Positions 37,620 through 51,800 are shown, numbered from the stretch's first letter. The stretch is 64,000 bases of DNA from Takashimella koratensis (GCA_003116875.1 BCKT01000013.1:999455-1063454); one strand, 5' to 3'. Made by a program: numbers and translations. Notes: generated from the letters alone by a model not told the origin.

Positions 37620-38349
37620 GTCGATGAAAGACGATAGGTTTATATATGTTGCGAGGGGCCGTCGATTTCGATTGCGGGGCTTTGACCAAATGAAAGCACG
37701 CAATTGGCGTTCACTATGATGCGCTGGAATGGTGATGAGGGCCCCGTGGAGGCTGCGTCTTATACCCCGATCAGAAGTGACGACGGTGGAAGGACGGTCC
37801 GGCGTGAGGAGTGGTCGCCGACTTCAACATTACCGCCCAGCGAGCGATTCGGAAGAGTTTTTTTTTCCTCGGCGTGCGGGGCCGGATGGAGATCCAGGAC
37901 GTTGCGGGGTGGAGGTTGTTTTGAATTGAAAATGAGGGTGACATGTGTCGTGAAAGTGGTAACGTGATCAGCCGCGTCCGCAGTGTCAGAATTGCCCAAT
38001 GGAGCAGTTTCAACGGCTTCATCGGTGACTCCAGAAGAAGCCTTGTGACTGTAGTCGGCGTCTTCGGCTTCTCCAGCGGGATTTTGAGCACGTCTTCATG
38101 AGCTAATACGAGCGGTTCTCACATTTCTTTGTCAAGCGGGTCGCCGACGAGTCCGTGTCGGCTTGTTGTTGGCAAAGACAGACGCCGAACGATCACGTCT
38201 GAACTGAGAAGAAACATGGAGAAGTCATACGATAACCGACAGCCGCGGGGCAACAAGCGCTCCTTCTTCCTGACCAACCTCGGCCGTGATATTTATAAGT
38301 GTCGTTTTCTCCATCGACGTCAAGTCAAAGATTCTACATCACAATCACA
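37620..38349. promoter_or_regulatory. Shared promoter, MFS 2 / TauD dioxygenase
   Basis: This is a 730-bp divergent promoter. It contains ATTCGGAA at 37847-37854 (within CGATTCGGAA, 37845-37854), 226 bp from the transporter start. A TATATAA element lies close to the transporter ATG (about 37640), and TTTATAA at 38292-38298 is about 52 bp upstream of the dioxygenase ATG. No gene is seen. Confidence 0.6.
37845..37854 (+). promoter_or_regulatory. CGATTCGGAA candidate regulator site
   Basis: This 10-mer is identical to the one at 41729-41738 and to the reverse complement at 41762-41771 in the SSU1/regulator promoter. It contains a CGG triplet, as expected for a Zn2Cys6 protein. Confidence 0.55.
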
Positions 38350-39633
38350 ATGGCACCCATCGCTACCGTCACCGAAGTCGCAGCTCCCACCGAGTCTCTC
38401 AAGACCCTCAAGCTGAGGGCGGCGCCCGCTCCTCACGGCACCGACGATGTTCGAGGCAAGAACAGGCTTCCAGGCCCAATGAAGTACAACGGTCTTTTGG
38501 ACAAGTACCCAGTGAGTGATACGAATTGGAATCATGTCGAAAACTACTGATCAGCGCAGCACTTTGAGGTAACTCCGTCGATTGGACGCGAATTTGCCGC
38601 CGACCTCCAGCTTAGCGACCTCCTCGAGGCATCAAACTCCGAGGAGCTCATCCGGGACCTCGCGGTATTGATTTCTCGTCGAGGTGTCTGCTTCTTCCGA
38701 GGACAGGAAATTGGCCCCGAGGGCATGATGAAGCTTGCTGCTATGATCGGCCAGCTCACTGGCAAGCCCAAGGAGTCTAGTGAGTTGATGTGATAATGTG
38801 GTTGCTTGTTGTTATTGACAACTCCCAGACATGTGCTTGCACCCGGTCTCCGAGTACACGCCCGAGCTCGCCAACACCCCCAAGACTCAGAGCATCTCTG
38901 CAAACACCCAGCGCAAGGGTGGTGGGATCAACCGTCGATTTGAGGACGTCTCACGTTGGTCCTCGGTTGCTTGGCACTCGGACGTTTCATTCGAGAACTG
39001 CCCCGCCGACTACTCTCTGTTGAAGATCAACATCCTCCCTCCATCTGGCGGTGACACCATGTGGGCAAACACCTACGATGTGAGTTGTCACTTTCTCAAA
39101 TGGGCAACCACTGACAGTACCAGGTGATAGAGAAGATGTCCCCTTCGATGCGCGAGTATCTCGAGACCATGACCGCCGAGCACAACGCCAACTTCTTCCA
39201 CGCCGAGGCCGAGAAGCTCGGTCTCAAGGTCCGCAACGACCTCGTCCGTGGCAACCCTCTCAACGTTGGCGACAACCTCGTCGCTCACCACCCAATCATC
39301 CGCACCAACCCCGTCACCGGCTGGAAAGCACTCTTTGTCAACCGCGGCTTCACGCACCGAATCGACGATGTCACCAAGGACGAGTCTGACATGATTCTCA
39401 ACTACTTGAACCAGATCACCATCCACAACTTTGACAACCAGGTCCGCTTCCGATGGGAGAAGGGATCGCTCGCTATCTGGGATAACCGATGCACCTGGCA
39501 CTCGGCTACGTTCGATTACGACGAGGAGCGCCAGGGCGACCGTGCCTCGAGCATCGGCGAGCGACCATACCTCGATCGCAACAACAGCATTCTCAAGAGC
39601 GAGGGGCTCAAGGCTGAGGGGAACAAGTGGTAG
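38350..39633 (+). CDS. TauD/TfdA-type Fe(II)/2-oxoglutarate dioxygenase
   Basis: The product is about 390 aa in four exons. VLISRRGVCFFRGQE and HPVSEYTPE are early TauD-fold blocks. WHSDVSFENCPADYSLLKI supplies the HxD iron ligands, and PPSGGDTMWANTY is the strand that follows in the family. IWDNRCTWHSATFDY gives the distal histidine, and the arginine expected to bind 2-oxoglutarate lies shortly after (YDEERQGDR region). Such enzymes hydroxylate the carbon next to a sulfonate, sulfate ester or phenoxy group. With taurine-like sulfonates this releases sulfite and an aldehyde. It is convergent with an SSU1-type sulfite exporter, supporting a desulfonating role. It is cytosolic, with no signal peptide. 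The substrate is not fixed by the sequence. Confidence 0.9.
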
Positions 39634-39953
39634 TGGTGTCAGATCATTTTGTAACGTGTTGTGATCCTGTATTTAGTAGCACGTTGTTCTTATGAATTCC
39701 TTGAAATGGATCAAGATTGCCAATTGTGGTACCCAGTAGATTACTAGCCGTTCATATCTCCAGTTTTGACTCTCGTATGACCTTGTAAGGTAAAGACAAT
39801 CATCGTGTTGTTATTCTTTTCGCTCATTGTTTCGAGTCATGAGCAATTACCGACGTGTCTCAAGGTTAGAGACTGCAGCTCACAGCGGAGCCCATAGTGA
39901 CTGATTATGTCTATCAACTTGCATGAAATCTTTGGTACACGATGTCTACATGT
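39634..39953. other. Convergent 3' spacer
   Basis: This is 320 bp between the dioxygenase and SSU1 stop codons. It is AT-richer than the genes, as expected of 3' UTRs; nothing else is seen. Confidence 0.4.
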
Positions 39954-41492
39954 CTATTTCTCTGGGTCTACCGTCTTGGATTGCCAGCGAACGGGCGGCT
40001 TCCCTTGGAACATGGCAAGCTCCGGAGCCACAAAGATTGTTCCGTCCCAGATCTGATAAAATCAGCAAGTGAACACATCATCGTTGATGACTTACCTTGT
40101 AGATGGTCAAGACGGAGACGTAGAGCCAATGCAAGGTTACCTGGACAGACAGGAAGGTCCCCAATACCTTGAAGGCGGGCGAATCGAGCTGTGTTGCGAG
40201 AGTGTCGGTAGCTGTGGCAAATACACCGATCGGGAAAGTGATCGCCCAAAGACCGACGCTAAAGTTCTTGGCCCAAAAGAAGTCGCGGTGCTTGCGAACA
40301 TGGTCGATGACGATGGCAAAGGCGAGGATGTACCAAAGAAACCCAAAGCCCCAAAGAACAAGCCCGGTCACCAAACCACCGGTGTAGATCGCATCCGCCA
40401 TGCGCAAGATCGACTCCGATCCCTGCGAGAGCCCAAAGCCAATGTTGTAGTTGTAGGCAAGATCACGAATGACAATGCACAGCTGCATGATTCCGAACGA
40501 CCCTTGGCCGCACGGTCCAAGGGGGAGGAAGACGGAACAGAGCGCAGCGGGAGCAGGGATGCCACCGATAGCTGTTCGATAGACATAGAGGGCCATAACG
40601 AGGCAGGCGAGCGGAACACCAGTGCCCCAGATCACATAGGATACAATCACCGTTGATCGAGCGAGATGTGGGTCAAAAGGGGCAAGGGCATTGGCAACGA
40701 GACCACCGGAGGCTGCCGCGACGACGGAGGCGACAATGGGGAGGAGGAAAGCGGGTGAAACGGATTGAGCGGTGTGGGTTTGGCGTGTGAAACTGTGTGT
40801 AAGCGACGGCCGATATCCTCAAACCTACATCATGAAGACCATTCCGAAGTTGGCAGCGATTGACATAAGAACGTCAATCCACCAGAGAGCGAGAGCGAGA
40901 CGCGCCCAGGGCTGACCCCAGGCGGGGACACATACGATCGCCACCATGTTCTGTTGATTAGCTGAAGTTGCAAGAACAAAGGTCGACTCACAACAATGGT
41001 GGCAAACCCCATGGGCAAGCATCCCCAAAAGAGGCCGGAGACAAGGTGAGAGTTGACCGCAGTGAAGAGACCCTTCCAGCGAACGTATCGGATGATGTTT
41101 GCGAATGCGAGTAGGGCGAAAACGAGTATGTTCAGGACAAAGATGACGATGCCTAGTCGCTGGAGCCACTGTGCATTATATGGGAGGTTGTGGATAAGAA
41201 TCGAGGTGATCCCAGTGCCCATGTTGATTGAGAAGAAGGAGGGCGCCAAATTCATGAGAGCTTTCTCGAGTCGCGCGCCGAGAGATTGTCGCGGTGGCGA
41301 AGATGGATCTGCAAGCTTAGACACGGTAACGGGAATATGTTGCGGCGAGGACGGTTTGTCTCCGAGGGTGGACGTGGAGGCAGTACTTTGGGGTGCACTT
41401 GGGGGCGACTGTGCTCGCGAGCGATCAATCTCCACCACGCCGCCGGCTTCTACTTGTGCTTGTACCGCGCTCGGGCTGGGTTGGGACGACAT
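39954..41492 (-). CDS. SSU1: SSU1-type sulfite efflux pump (TDT family)
   Basis: The product is about 430 aa in four or so exons, starting MSSQPSPSAVQ. A Ser/Pro-rich cytosolic tail precedes about ten helices. LMNLAPSFFSINMGTGITSILIHNLPY is the first helix and matches the tellurite-resistance/dicarboxylate transporter (C4-dicarboxylate/malic-acid) family to which fungal Ssu1 belongs. WKGLFTAVNSHLVSGLFWGCLPMG, ANFGMVFMMF and LGPCGQGSFGIMQL are further typical blocks. Ssu1 exports sulfite across the plasma membrane; malate transporters are the main alternative. The C-terminus is soluble (APELAMFQGKPPVRWQ). The neighbouring TauD dioxygenase would generate sulfite, which favours the SSU1 reading. 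Confidence 0.88.
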
Positions 41493-41655
41493 CTTTGCTA
41501 GCCTCGGGATCGTTGGGAAAGAAACACGAAAAAGTTTAGGGATCTGTGGGCTCCATCTACGAAGCAAACTGTGTATATACGGTATGCGGTCGCATAGAGC
41601 ACAGCGCGGTTCGAATCGGCATGTAACGCCGTCCACCAGCTATAGACCATGGTGA

Positions 41656-41663
41656 TTCCGAAT
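41656..41663 (-). promoter_or_regulatory. ATTCGGAA candidate regulator site 1
   Basis: TTCCGAAT on the plus strand, 164 bp upstream of the SSU1 start. Confidence 0.5.
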
Positions 41664-41728
41664 GGCCCCTGTGAGAACACTACGAAGCCGGAGCGGTTTC
41701 ATGTAGAACGAAGTGGCCGACTCGCCGC

Positions 41729-41771
41729 CGATTCGGAAAATTCCTATTGTTTACATCATAATTCCGAATCG
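41729..41771. promoter_or_regulatory. Inverted pair of CGATTCGGAA sites
   Basis: Arms CGATTCGGAA (41729-41738) and TTCCGAATCG (41762-41771) are perfect complements, 23 bp apart. The left arm is preceded by C, giving CCG-ATT-CGG, a compact inverted CGG pair typical of Zn2Cys6 dimer sites. Confidence 0.6.
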
Positions 41772-42131
41772 TTCTCGGGCGGTTCCTCCCGGCCACAGCG
41801 GCTACTCCACGGGTACTCTGGGTGCAACCATCTTACGCTTTGCCTTGCAGGGCCCAGCGGCTTCCTCCAATCCCAAGTATGCCGATGCACGACACTGCCA
41901 AGGCTGCTGGCAATGAGTAGTAGCCGGCGCCGCGGCGGGCGAGAGAGTGGGATGAGATTGTGACGGTGGAAGAGATAGGCGCGTGACTGCCCGTTCAGCT
42001 TGTCAGATCTTCAAAACAGGCGTGCCACGACCGGAGCATGCGCTACCCGGCGTTCAGTTTTCCCGCTGTCGTCCCCGGGTCCTTTGAACATCTACCCATC
42101 CCACAAACATCGGTGACTGTCTGCGGCAACC

Positions 42132-45043
42132 ATGACCGAATCATCCACAACAGTAGCAGGTCCTAGTTTTCCACGGCCTGTCATTCTCCCGACACGGAGT
42201 GACCCGTCTTTGGCCGAGAGTGCGTCTCCGACAGAGACGCAAAGGTCAAAGCCTGCCCAAAGCGAGCCGCCGCGGGCTCGAGCATCTCGAGCATGCTCTT
42301 CGTGTAATCGGCAAAAGCAGCGCTGTGATGGCCAGTTGCCCTGCTCTCGATGCATCACGCTTCATCACCCCGAGTCGTGCGAGTACCTGCCTTCACTTCG
42401 CGGCAAGACCAGGAAGCGTAAAGTGCGACCCGAGCCCAGTGCGAAGAAGCGGAGATCGACAACGGCATTGTATGACGATGATGACGATGACGATTCGGTC
42501 GAAGAAGGCGGGCATGAGGAGGACGGAAGGATACGCGCAAATCAAATGGACGGCCAGTTTTCCAACTGGAAACGGGACAACGCCATGGCGGACAAGGGTC
42601 CAACAAATTCAGTTCTGTGGTCAACCTCTGAGCGCCGACAGACTCATGGAGTTCGAGATCGATTAACGACGCTTCCTCTTCCTGGGGATGCCCACAATCC
42701 CTTGGCTGTTCTTGCCGAGGCTTCGGCAACTGCGCACACCGACGATGCCGATCAGACTGGGGAAGGTCGATTGAAACTGTCAGTGAAAGAGAATCCCATG
42801 GGTATCAGCGGTCAGAGGCAAGAAGATCAAGATGGTAATGGTGTCTACTATGCGCCTCTTCAGAGGGTGCTAAAGGAAGAGGCGCCTCATATCATGCGTT
42901 TCATCAATGTACACGAGTGAGTAGAGCATCTATCGGCAGCTGACGACCAGAGCGGAACAGTTGTTCGACATGTACTACAAGTACCTGCATCCCCACTTGC
43001 CGTTTTTGGATCGCGAGCACTCGGGACCGGCAAGCCTCGCTCGCCGAAGCAATTACCTCTTCAATGCGGGTGAGTAAAGAGTATGGTCGTGTACTGACGC
43101 TCAGTCTGCTGCAGCGCAGCCCGGGCATTCAATATCGTCCTGTGGGGTCGACTGAAGGAGTTCGCGCGCTTTGAAATGGAGAGGATGCCTCGGGAGAAGA
43201 ACATTGACGTATGTGGAGTCACTAGCAGTTGCTGACATGTTTAGGTCGTGCAGGGCCATCTCATCTATGCGACGTGGAAGTAAGCACCAGGAGATGTTCA
43301 TCATTGACCAGCAGCCTCAATCGACCTCGATTGTTCGAGCAAGACCAGACCTGGCTTCGTACAGGATTGGCCGTTCGCACAGCGCTCGATATCAACATCC
43401 ATCGCGTCGCACTGGTCCGTGCAGCCCGTGAGGGGCTGCCATACTGGTTACTACGGACGATTATTCGAACATGGCTGCTTGCATATGCGCTGGATGGGAC
43501 TCTCAGCGCACAACTGGGCAAGCCGTCAAGTCTCCGTGGGGAAACCAGCGTGGAGACTTGCATCAAGCTGCTCGAAGGCGATGCAGCTGGAGGCCAGGAT
43601 GACTGGCAAAGTGCATCGAGTAAGAGTGAAGACTTGTGGGTCGCTGCTCTGGCGGTGAGTCGTCCTCCTCTCTTCGCTGACACCAGGAATGGACACAAAT
43701 TCTGACTCGAGCGAACGATGCATTCCGAGCGGACGCTTCTTTGCGGTCGGTTCCACCTTCACCCGCGGGATCGCCTCGACGTGCACCTGCGTATCTCGCC
43801 CATCACGTATCATTCTCACCCTTCCCCGACCTCTGCTCCGTCTTCTCCAGACAATTTTCTCAATGGCTTGAGAGGACATCGAGCCTCATTTCCCGTCTTG
43901 GTCTCGAGGGAAAGCAAGAACGCGACCTCGTTGCCAGCTTGAAGATGTACGAGCGATACGCCAAGCTCATCGTTTGCAGTTTCGGCTTGCAAAAAGCAGC
44001 CGGAGCTGGGGATAGAGGAGGGGCATTGGCAGGATCGTTCACCGAGTATACCAGCGCGGCGATCCTACTCATCCAGTCATTCCAACCCGACGCTGGATCC
44101 CCAGGGTTGACACGAGGAACACCCGACCTCAACTTCAGTATCCTCACCTACGCCGTGGTCTCACTGCTCAAATGTCTTCAGCCCCAATACGCCCACCTTG
44201 AGCCGAATCGTCAGAGCATCTTACACATGGCACGAGGTTCGGCGGACGCTCTTGCTCGCGCGGCGATGACACCCGACCACCTGCCAGCTTCTCAATCGAT
44301 CTTCCTCTCACGGCTGATTGATGCACGCGAAGCGCAGGTTGTCACCCCCAGTGGAACACGATTGGGTCCTGCGGCGTCAGCATTGGCTACGGCACCGGAA
44401 TGGAAAGAACCGTCCATGGCCGACTTTGAGCGATTCGGCGAGGGTGTTGAGCGCGATCAAGCAAAGTCACTGTGGCCACCGATGCCATCGCCGAGCAACA
44501 CCATGAACCCGTTAAGCTCGATGCTTGGTTCCGCAACGTCACCTCAGACTCAAGCCTGGGAGAGTCTTCTAAACTCTATGGCTGCAGGTGGTGGGTTGAT
44601 GTCGACCTCACCATCGACTGGGATCACGCCGTTCAACAATCTCGATTCTTTCGTCTTGTCAAATATGGGACCGGCAACTTTCGCGTCGAACCCGAACGAC
44701 GGGACACTTGCTATCGACACTGTTCAGTCTCACAGCTCGTCGACTGCCGATGCTGGCGCAAATCCATCCGTCACTTCCGGCCCGGACACCGGGATGTCCA
44801 CGTTTGTCCCCAACCCACCCGCTTCCAACCTCAGCTCCTGGCTGGAGCAGAATCAGTTCTCTGTTCCAGGTGCCGCGCTTGGTCTGGGCGCTGGGGATAG
44901 CTTTGAAACTGATGGCATGTCCCTCATGGGGTTGTACAACGAATGGTACGTAATCACAGTCTGTTGAAGGCCACCGCTCATTGTCGAATTACAGGAAATC
45001 GATTTTGGAGAGACCGACGGGGGCCCAGAATGAACTGGTGTAG
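42132..45043 (+). CDS. Zn(II)2Cys6 transcription factor 4
   Basis: The product is about 860 aa. The zinc cluster near residue 55 is uninterrupted by introns: [21 protein letters not shown]8-C. A basic stretch ([18 protein letters not shown]) could serve as nuclear localisation signal, followed by an acidic run of Asp residues. The middle homology region has [35 protein letters not shown] and [21 protein letters not shown]. The long Ser/Pro/Asn-rich C-terminus may be an activation domain. The last exon ends NELV. The gene diverges from SSU1 across a promoter holding three ATTCGGAA elements and is followed by an aldo-keto reductase 181 bp on. It is the obvious candidate regulator of this cluster. 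Confidence 0.9.
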
Positions 45044-45224
45044 CCAAGGTGTGCTTATGGTTTCTTGGAAAATTGTAAAAATATGCAACACCGAAATAGC
45101 CGCTGAAGAAGCCGATTTGCAATTGCAACTGTGTCAGGTCGATGCCGCTTATTCCCCGCCAGCTCATGATGCTTATGAGCTACGTCCATCTTTCCAACAT
45201 CTCCATCTCTCCTCGACAATCGCA

Positions 45225-46319
45225 ATGGCACCTCTCGCTCCTACCCTCTCTCTGTCCTCTGGATATGCGATGCCGCTTCTCGGCTTGGGGCTGTGGAAGA
45301 TCCCCAAGCCCATCGCCGCGGAGACCGTCTACCAGGCGATCAAAGCCGGTTACCGTTTGCTTGACGGTGCGTCCGACTACGGCAACGAGGTCGAGTGTGG
45401 TCAAGGTGTTGCGCGAGCGATCAAGGATGGCCTCGTCAAGCGCGAGGAGCTCTTCATCGTCAGCAAGCTTTGGAACACGTACCACCGTGAGGACGTGGTC
45501 GAGAAGGCGTGCCGTCGAAGCTTGGCCGACTGGGGGCTTGACTACTTTGACCTCTATTTCATCCACATGCCCATTGCGTTGAAGTATGGTACGTCGGGAT
45601 CATGGTTCACGCTGACAATACAGTCGACTTTGACACCCGCTACCCGCCAGGATGGTCCTACGACGGTACACCTGACGGCAAGCTCGAGATCGAACCGTCC
45701 CCAATGTACAAAACGTGGGCTGCCATGGAGTCCCTCGTCGAGAAAAAGCTTGTCCGCTCCCTCGGTGTCTCTAGCTTTGGTGGAGGTCTTCTCATGGACC
45801 TCTTGACCTATGCTAAGATCCGACCGGCGGTCACCCAGGTTGAGATGCACCCGTGAGTAAACCTGAGTGTGTCGGGGGCTAGGCTAAACTCCTACAGCTA
45901 CCTCGTCCAACCCGACCTCCTGAACATGTGCGCGGCATTTGACATCAAGGTCATGGCCTTTTGCTCCTTTGGTCCCCAGTCGTGAGTCCTGGCGGTAATG
46001 CCTCTGCTGACAGTACAGCTGGATTGAGCTCTCATCTCCTCGGGTCGCTCTTGTGGGATCGCTGTTCGACTCCCCGCCGGTCCTCGCCGCTGCCAAGGCA
46101 CACTCTGTTTCTACTGCCCAGGTTCTCCTTCGCTGGGCGACTCAGCGGAACGTCATTGCGATTCCCAAGTCGACCAAGGTTGAGCGACTCGAGGAGAACT
46201 TGTTGAGCTGCACCTTTGACCTGAGCAGCGACGAGTTGGACGCCATCACCGCGCTCGACCAGGACTTTAGGTTCGCCAACCCCGCCGCTGTTGACCCTCG
46301 TATCTCCATGTTTGCATAG
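45225..46319 (+). CDS. Aldo-keto reductase, D-xylose reductase type
   Basis: The product is about 320 aa in four exons, starting [17 protein letters not shown]. The tetrad is visible: Asp and Tyr in [11 protein letters not shown], Lys in [11 protein letters not shown] and His in [23 protein letters not shown] and [12 protein letters not shown] follow, and [15 protein letters not shown] is the cofactor-phosphate region (IPKS) with Arg and Glu close by. The sequence is closest in pattern to fungal XYL1 xylose reductases, which reduce aldoses to alditols with NAD(P)H. It is the first gene downstream of regulator 4. In that context it could instead reduce the aldehyde left after desulfonation of a sulfosugar; this is inference. 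The protein is cytosolic. Confidence 0.92.
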
Positions 46320-46597
46320 TTGTGCTGTCTGTATGCATCTCGTCTAGTTACTGTTCTCGCATGCAGCGTGGAAGTGGAGACTTGCTGGGGCACGTGATTG
46401 ACATCTCACCATCACGGAGCCAAAAATGATGGGGACCCAGGCCGTGTCAAGATTGCTATACTTAGTGACGCCTCCCTGACTTTGAAACGGCGACTTCGGC
46501 TTCTTGCACGATGGCAGGTCAAGAGACACCGATGACGGTTGCTTTAAAAGTTCACGTCGACGGCCATGCCGACATGTTGTTATTGATCACAGAAACC

Positions 46598-48787
<2,190 letters not shown>

Positions 48788-48883
48788 AGGTCTGCATTGA
48801 TAGTCTATCATTGGCCTAAGTCATTGTCCCTAAAATTACAACATGAAGCATTGTCTATGAGCGTCCAAGAGAAGGGCGATTCG

Positions 48884-51800
48884 TTACGAGATATAATACG
48901 CTTGGAATTCGCTCAAGCCAATGTTCTGTGAGCTACTACCAACCGAGGTGACAGTGAGGGTGATCGCAGTCACCGTTTTGGGAGAGAAATTGAAAGGCGT
49001 CGCGCCTCCAGCGTTATCAAGCGATGTGACGGTGACCGATGAGCCATCGGAGAAGTCGAGACGTCCACCAGTGATCTGAGAAGATTAGCAAGATTCACTC
49101 CAACTGCACGAAAGACTCACCCAGTCATTCAGGTTGGGTCTGTCATAGAGGACGATCTGGTTGATGGTGACACTGGAAGTCCAAGTGACACTCCACCAAG
49201 CACCAACAGTTTCACCGTTAGAGGACCACTCGACGGTGTAGTCGCCAGGGTAGCCGCCAATCACTCCGTCGATGGCCTTGTTGGGGGTCTGATAAGTCGA
49301 TGCGGCCCAGCTGGACGCGTTGGCGCTACCTTGCAGGGCAAAGTCGGCTGAGGTCGCCGTGGCGGAAGAGGATGAGGAAGTGGTTGACGAGCTCGATTTA
49401 CTAGAGGTTGAGCTTGTCGGAGTAGCACTGCTGGTAGATTTGGGGCTGGAGCTGGACGAGCTGGAAGACGCTTTGCTGGTGCTGACGGAAGACGCGGAGG
49501 TACTGGCGCTTGAAGCGGATTTGGAGGAGGACGAGGAAGAACCTGAGGTCGAGGAAGAGCCAGAAGAAGAGGACGAGCGGGATGATGATGTCGAAGACGC
49601 GATTGAAGCGGAAGACGAAACTGACGCCGACTTGGACACGGAGGAGGAAGCCGAGGTAGATTTCGCTGAGCTGGAGGAGCTGGAAGAGCTGGAGGAGCTG
49701 GAGGGTGTCTTGGATGCCGAGCTGGATGAGGACGACTTGGAAGAAGACCCCGAGCTGGAAGAAGACTTGGTGGAGGTGACAGAGCTGGAAGAGGACTTGG
49801 AGGATGAAACGGAGGAAGTCTTTGACGCAGAGCTGGAAGAGGATGCAGTTGACTTGACCGAGCTGGACGACGCCGACGTCGATTTGACCGAGCTGGTCGA
49901 TTTGGCACTCGACGAACTGGATTTGGAGATCGAGGAGGTCGAGTTAGTAGCGGAAGGGATCGTCGTCGTTGTCGTCGTGTTTGGCGAGGTGGTATTGGCG
50001 AGAGTTGTGTTGTCGACCGTAGAAGAGCTAGACCGTCAGCCTGAGGACAAGTCTGATCACTTACTTTGCTGTGGTACTGGTAATGTAGTATGCCTGGAAC
50101 TCGCTCAACCCGACGTTTTGAGTGGTGCTGCTAACGCTTGTAATGTTGAGGATGAGATAGTCGACAGTCCGCATAGCAAAGTTGAACGTGGTAGCACCGC
50201 CAGCGTTGTCAAGAGTCGTGACCGCCAAAGTTGATCCATCGGAGAAGGTAATGATACCCGCAGTGATCTGATCGTTCAGGTTGGGTCGGTCGTAGAGAAC
50301 AAGCTGGTTGATCGAGACAGAAGTCGGCCAAGTAAGGCTCCACCACGCGCCCACACCTTGCCCATCCGACGCCCACTCTGCCGAGTAGTTGGCAGGGTAA
50401 CCACTGATGACGCCATCGATAGCCCTGTCTGGCGACTGGCCGTTGGAGACGCTGTAGCTGGAGGCGTCGGCTGTCCCGTACAGTGCCAAATCGGACGATG
50501 TCATGACGATTGGAGTGGTAGTCGACGTGGAGTTTGTCGAGGTCGTGTTGGTGCCGAACTCGCCGTACACCTGGAATTCTGACAAACCGATGTTTGAGGT
50601 AGTCGACGCGACTCCAGTGACGGTGAGCTTGATCGACTTGGTGGTGTGTGTCTTGGACAAAGTGATGACCGAAGCTGTGCCATCGTTGAATACACCGCTG
50701 ACAGCCTCGGTAGAACCATCATCGAAGAGCAATGTACCCGTTTGAAGCCAGTCATTGGTGTTCGGCCTAGACTGTCAGTTTGGCGCACTTGAATGACCTA
50801 CCTGTCATATAAGACGACAGCGGAAACAGTGACGGTAGTGTTCCAAGTGAGAGTGATCCAAGCACCGACCCCCTGTCCGTTGGACGACCACTCGACAGAT
50901 GAGTCACCAGGGTAGCCACCGATGACGTTGTCGATGGCGGCAGCAGCACCTTGACCGGATGCAGCAGAACTGACTGTAGCCACCGCCTGCAGAGCAATGT
51001 TGATACCAGCTGGGAGGACCGCAGGGGTCTCTGCGAAGCCGTCGTTGGAGGTTTCGGCGAGCGCCGCAGTGACGATGTACTGTCGTTGGAGCCACGAACC
51101 GTACCCTTGGCCGTTGCAGACTGATGGGGATTGGCAGACCATCTAAAGATTAGTAAGATCCCATTGGGTTTAACTCACGTAGTCGTAAGGGGTATACGAG
51201 TAGAACGCATTCGTCTTATTAATATAATCTGCCGAGCTTGTGGATAGAGTGGCGGGAAGGTTCTGAAGATGAGCATTGATCTTACATATGAGACGTACTT
51301 CGTTGGGGTAGCCCATGTAACCAGCAAAATTGGTGTTGCCAACGAGTCCCGCAGTGATCCTGGCAGTCGTCAGATGGTCGGGGTGGTCTCCGCCGTCATA
51401 GTCGCTGAGGTAGTCAAGCGTTCGCACGTTACTAGGTGCGAGGGCGGTGAGGATTTGGGAGATACCGGCTTGAAGTGCGGCAAGGGTGAATGTCGAAGTC
51501 CCGTCAATGGCGTTGATGGCGCTAATCTCCTCAAAGTAGAGACGACGCAGCGATTGGTAACTACAATTAGCTCTGGGCTTGCGGTCGACCTACTCAGTAG
51601 CAACGTAGCCGTTCGCATCAAGATCACCATCAGGGAAGCGGAAGTAGACTCGCTGGACTCGAGGTGCCTGAGTGAATGTCCGCACCAGAACCGATTGACC
51701 GCCAATAGTCTGATACACATCCGAATAAGTCGCGTTGATACCGAGCATCTCGGCATACGCCATGACGTTGCCCAGCTCCCGGCTCTCCGCATAGGCCAAC

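Larger units (their letters stand above)
41493..42131. promoter_or_regulatory. Divergent promoter, SSU1 / regulator 4, with repeated motif
   Basis: This is 639 bp. ATTCGGAA or its complement occurs at 41656-41663, 41731-41738 and 41762-41769. The last two extend to a perfect 10-bp inverted repeat (CGATTCGGAA ... TTCCGAATCG). By my estimate one such 8-mer is expected in about 50 promoters of this length with uniform base use. The sites are 164-270 bp upstream of SSU1 and 360-480 bp upstream of the regulator, suggesting control of SSU1 and autoregulation. Confidence 0.65.

Noticed and set aside
37729..37929. Small plus-strand frame in the MFS 2 / TauD promoter
   Set aside because: It has no homology-like features; the stretch is better explained as promoter DNA containing the ATTCGGAA site.
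41600..41620. GGTTCGAATC resembling a tRNA B box
   Set aside because: The flanks do not form a T-stem and no A box or acceptor stem is found at the right distance.
49320..50234. 304-codon open frame on the plus strand rich in Glu/Asp/Leu
   Set aside because: It is the complement of the Ser-rich linker of the PIG-L fusion; Ser codons read backwards give acidic codons. No domain or leader supports it.
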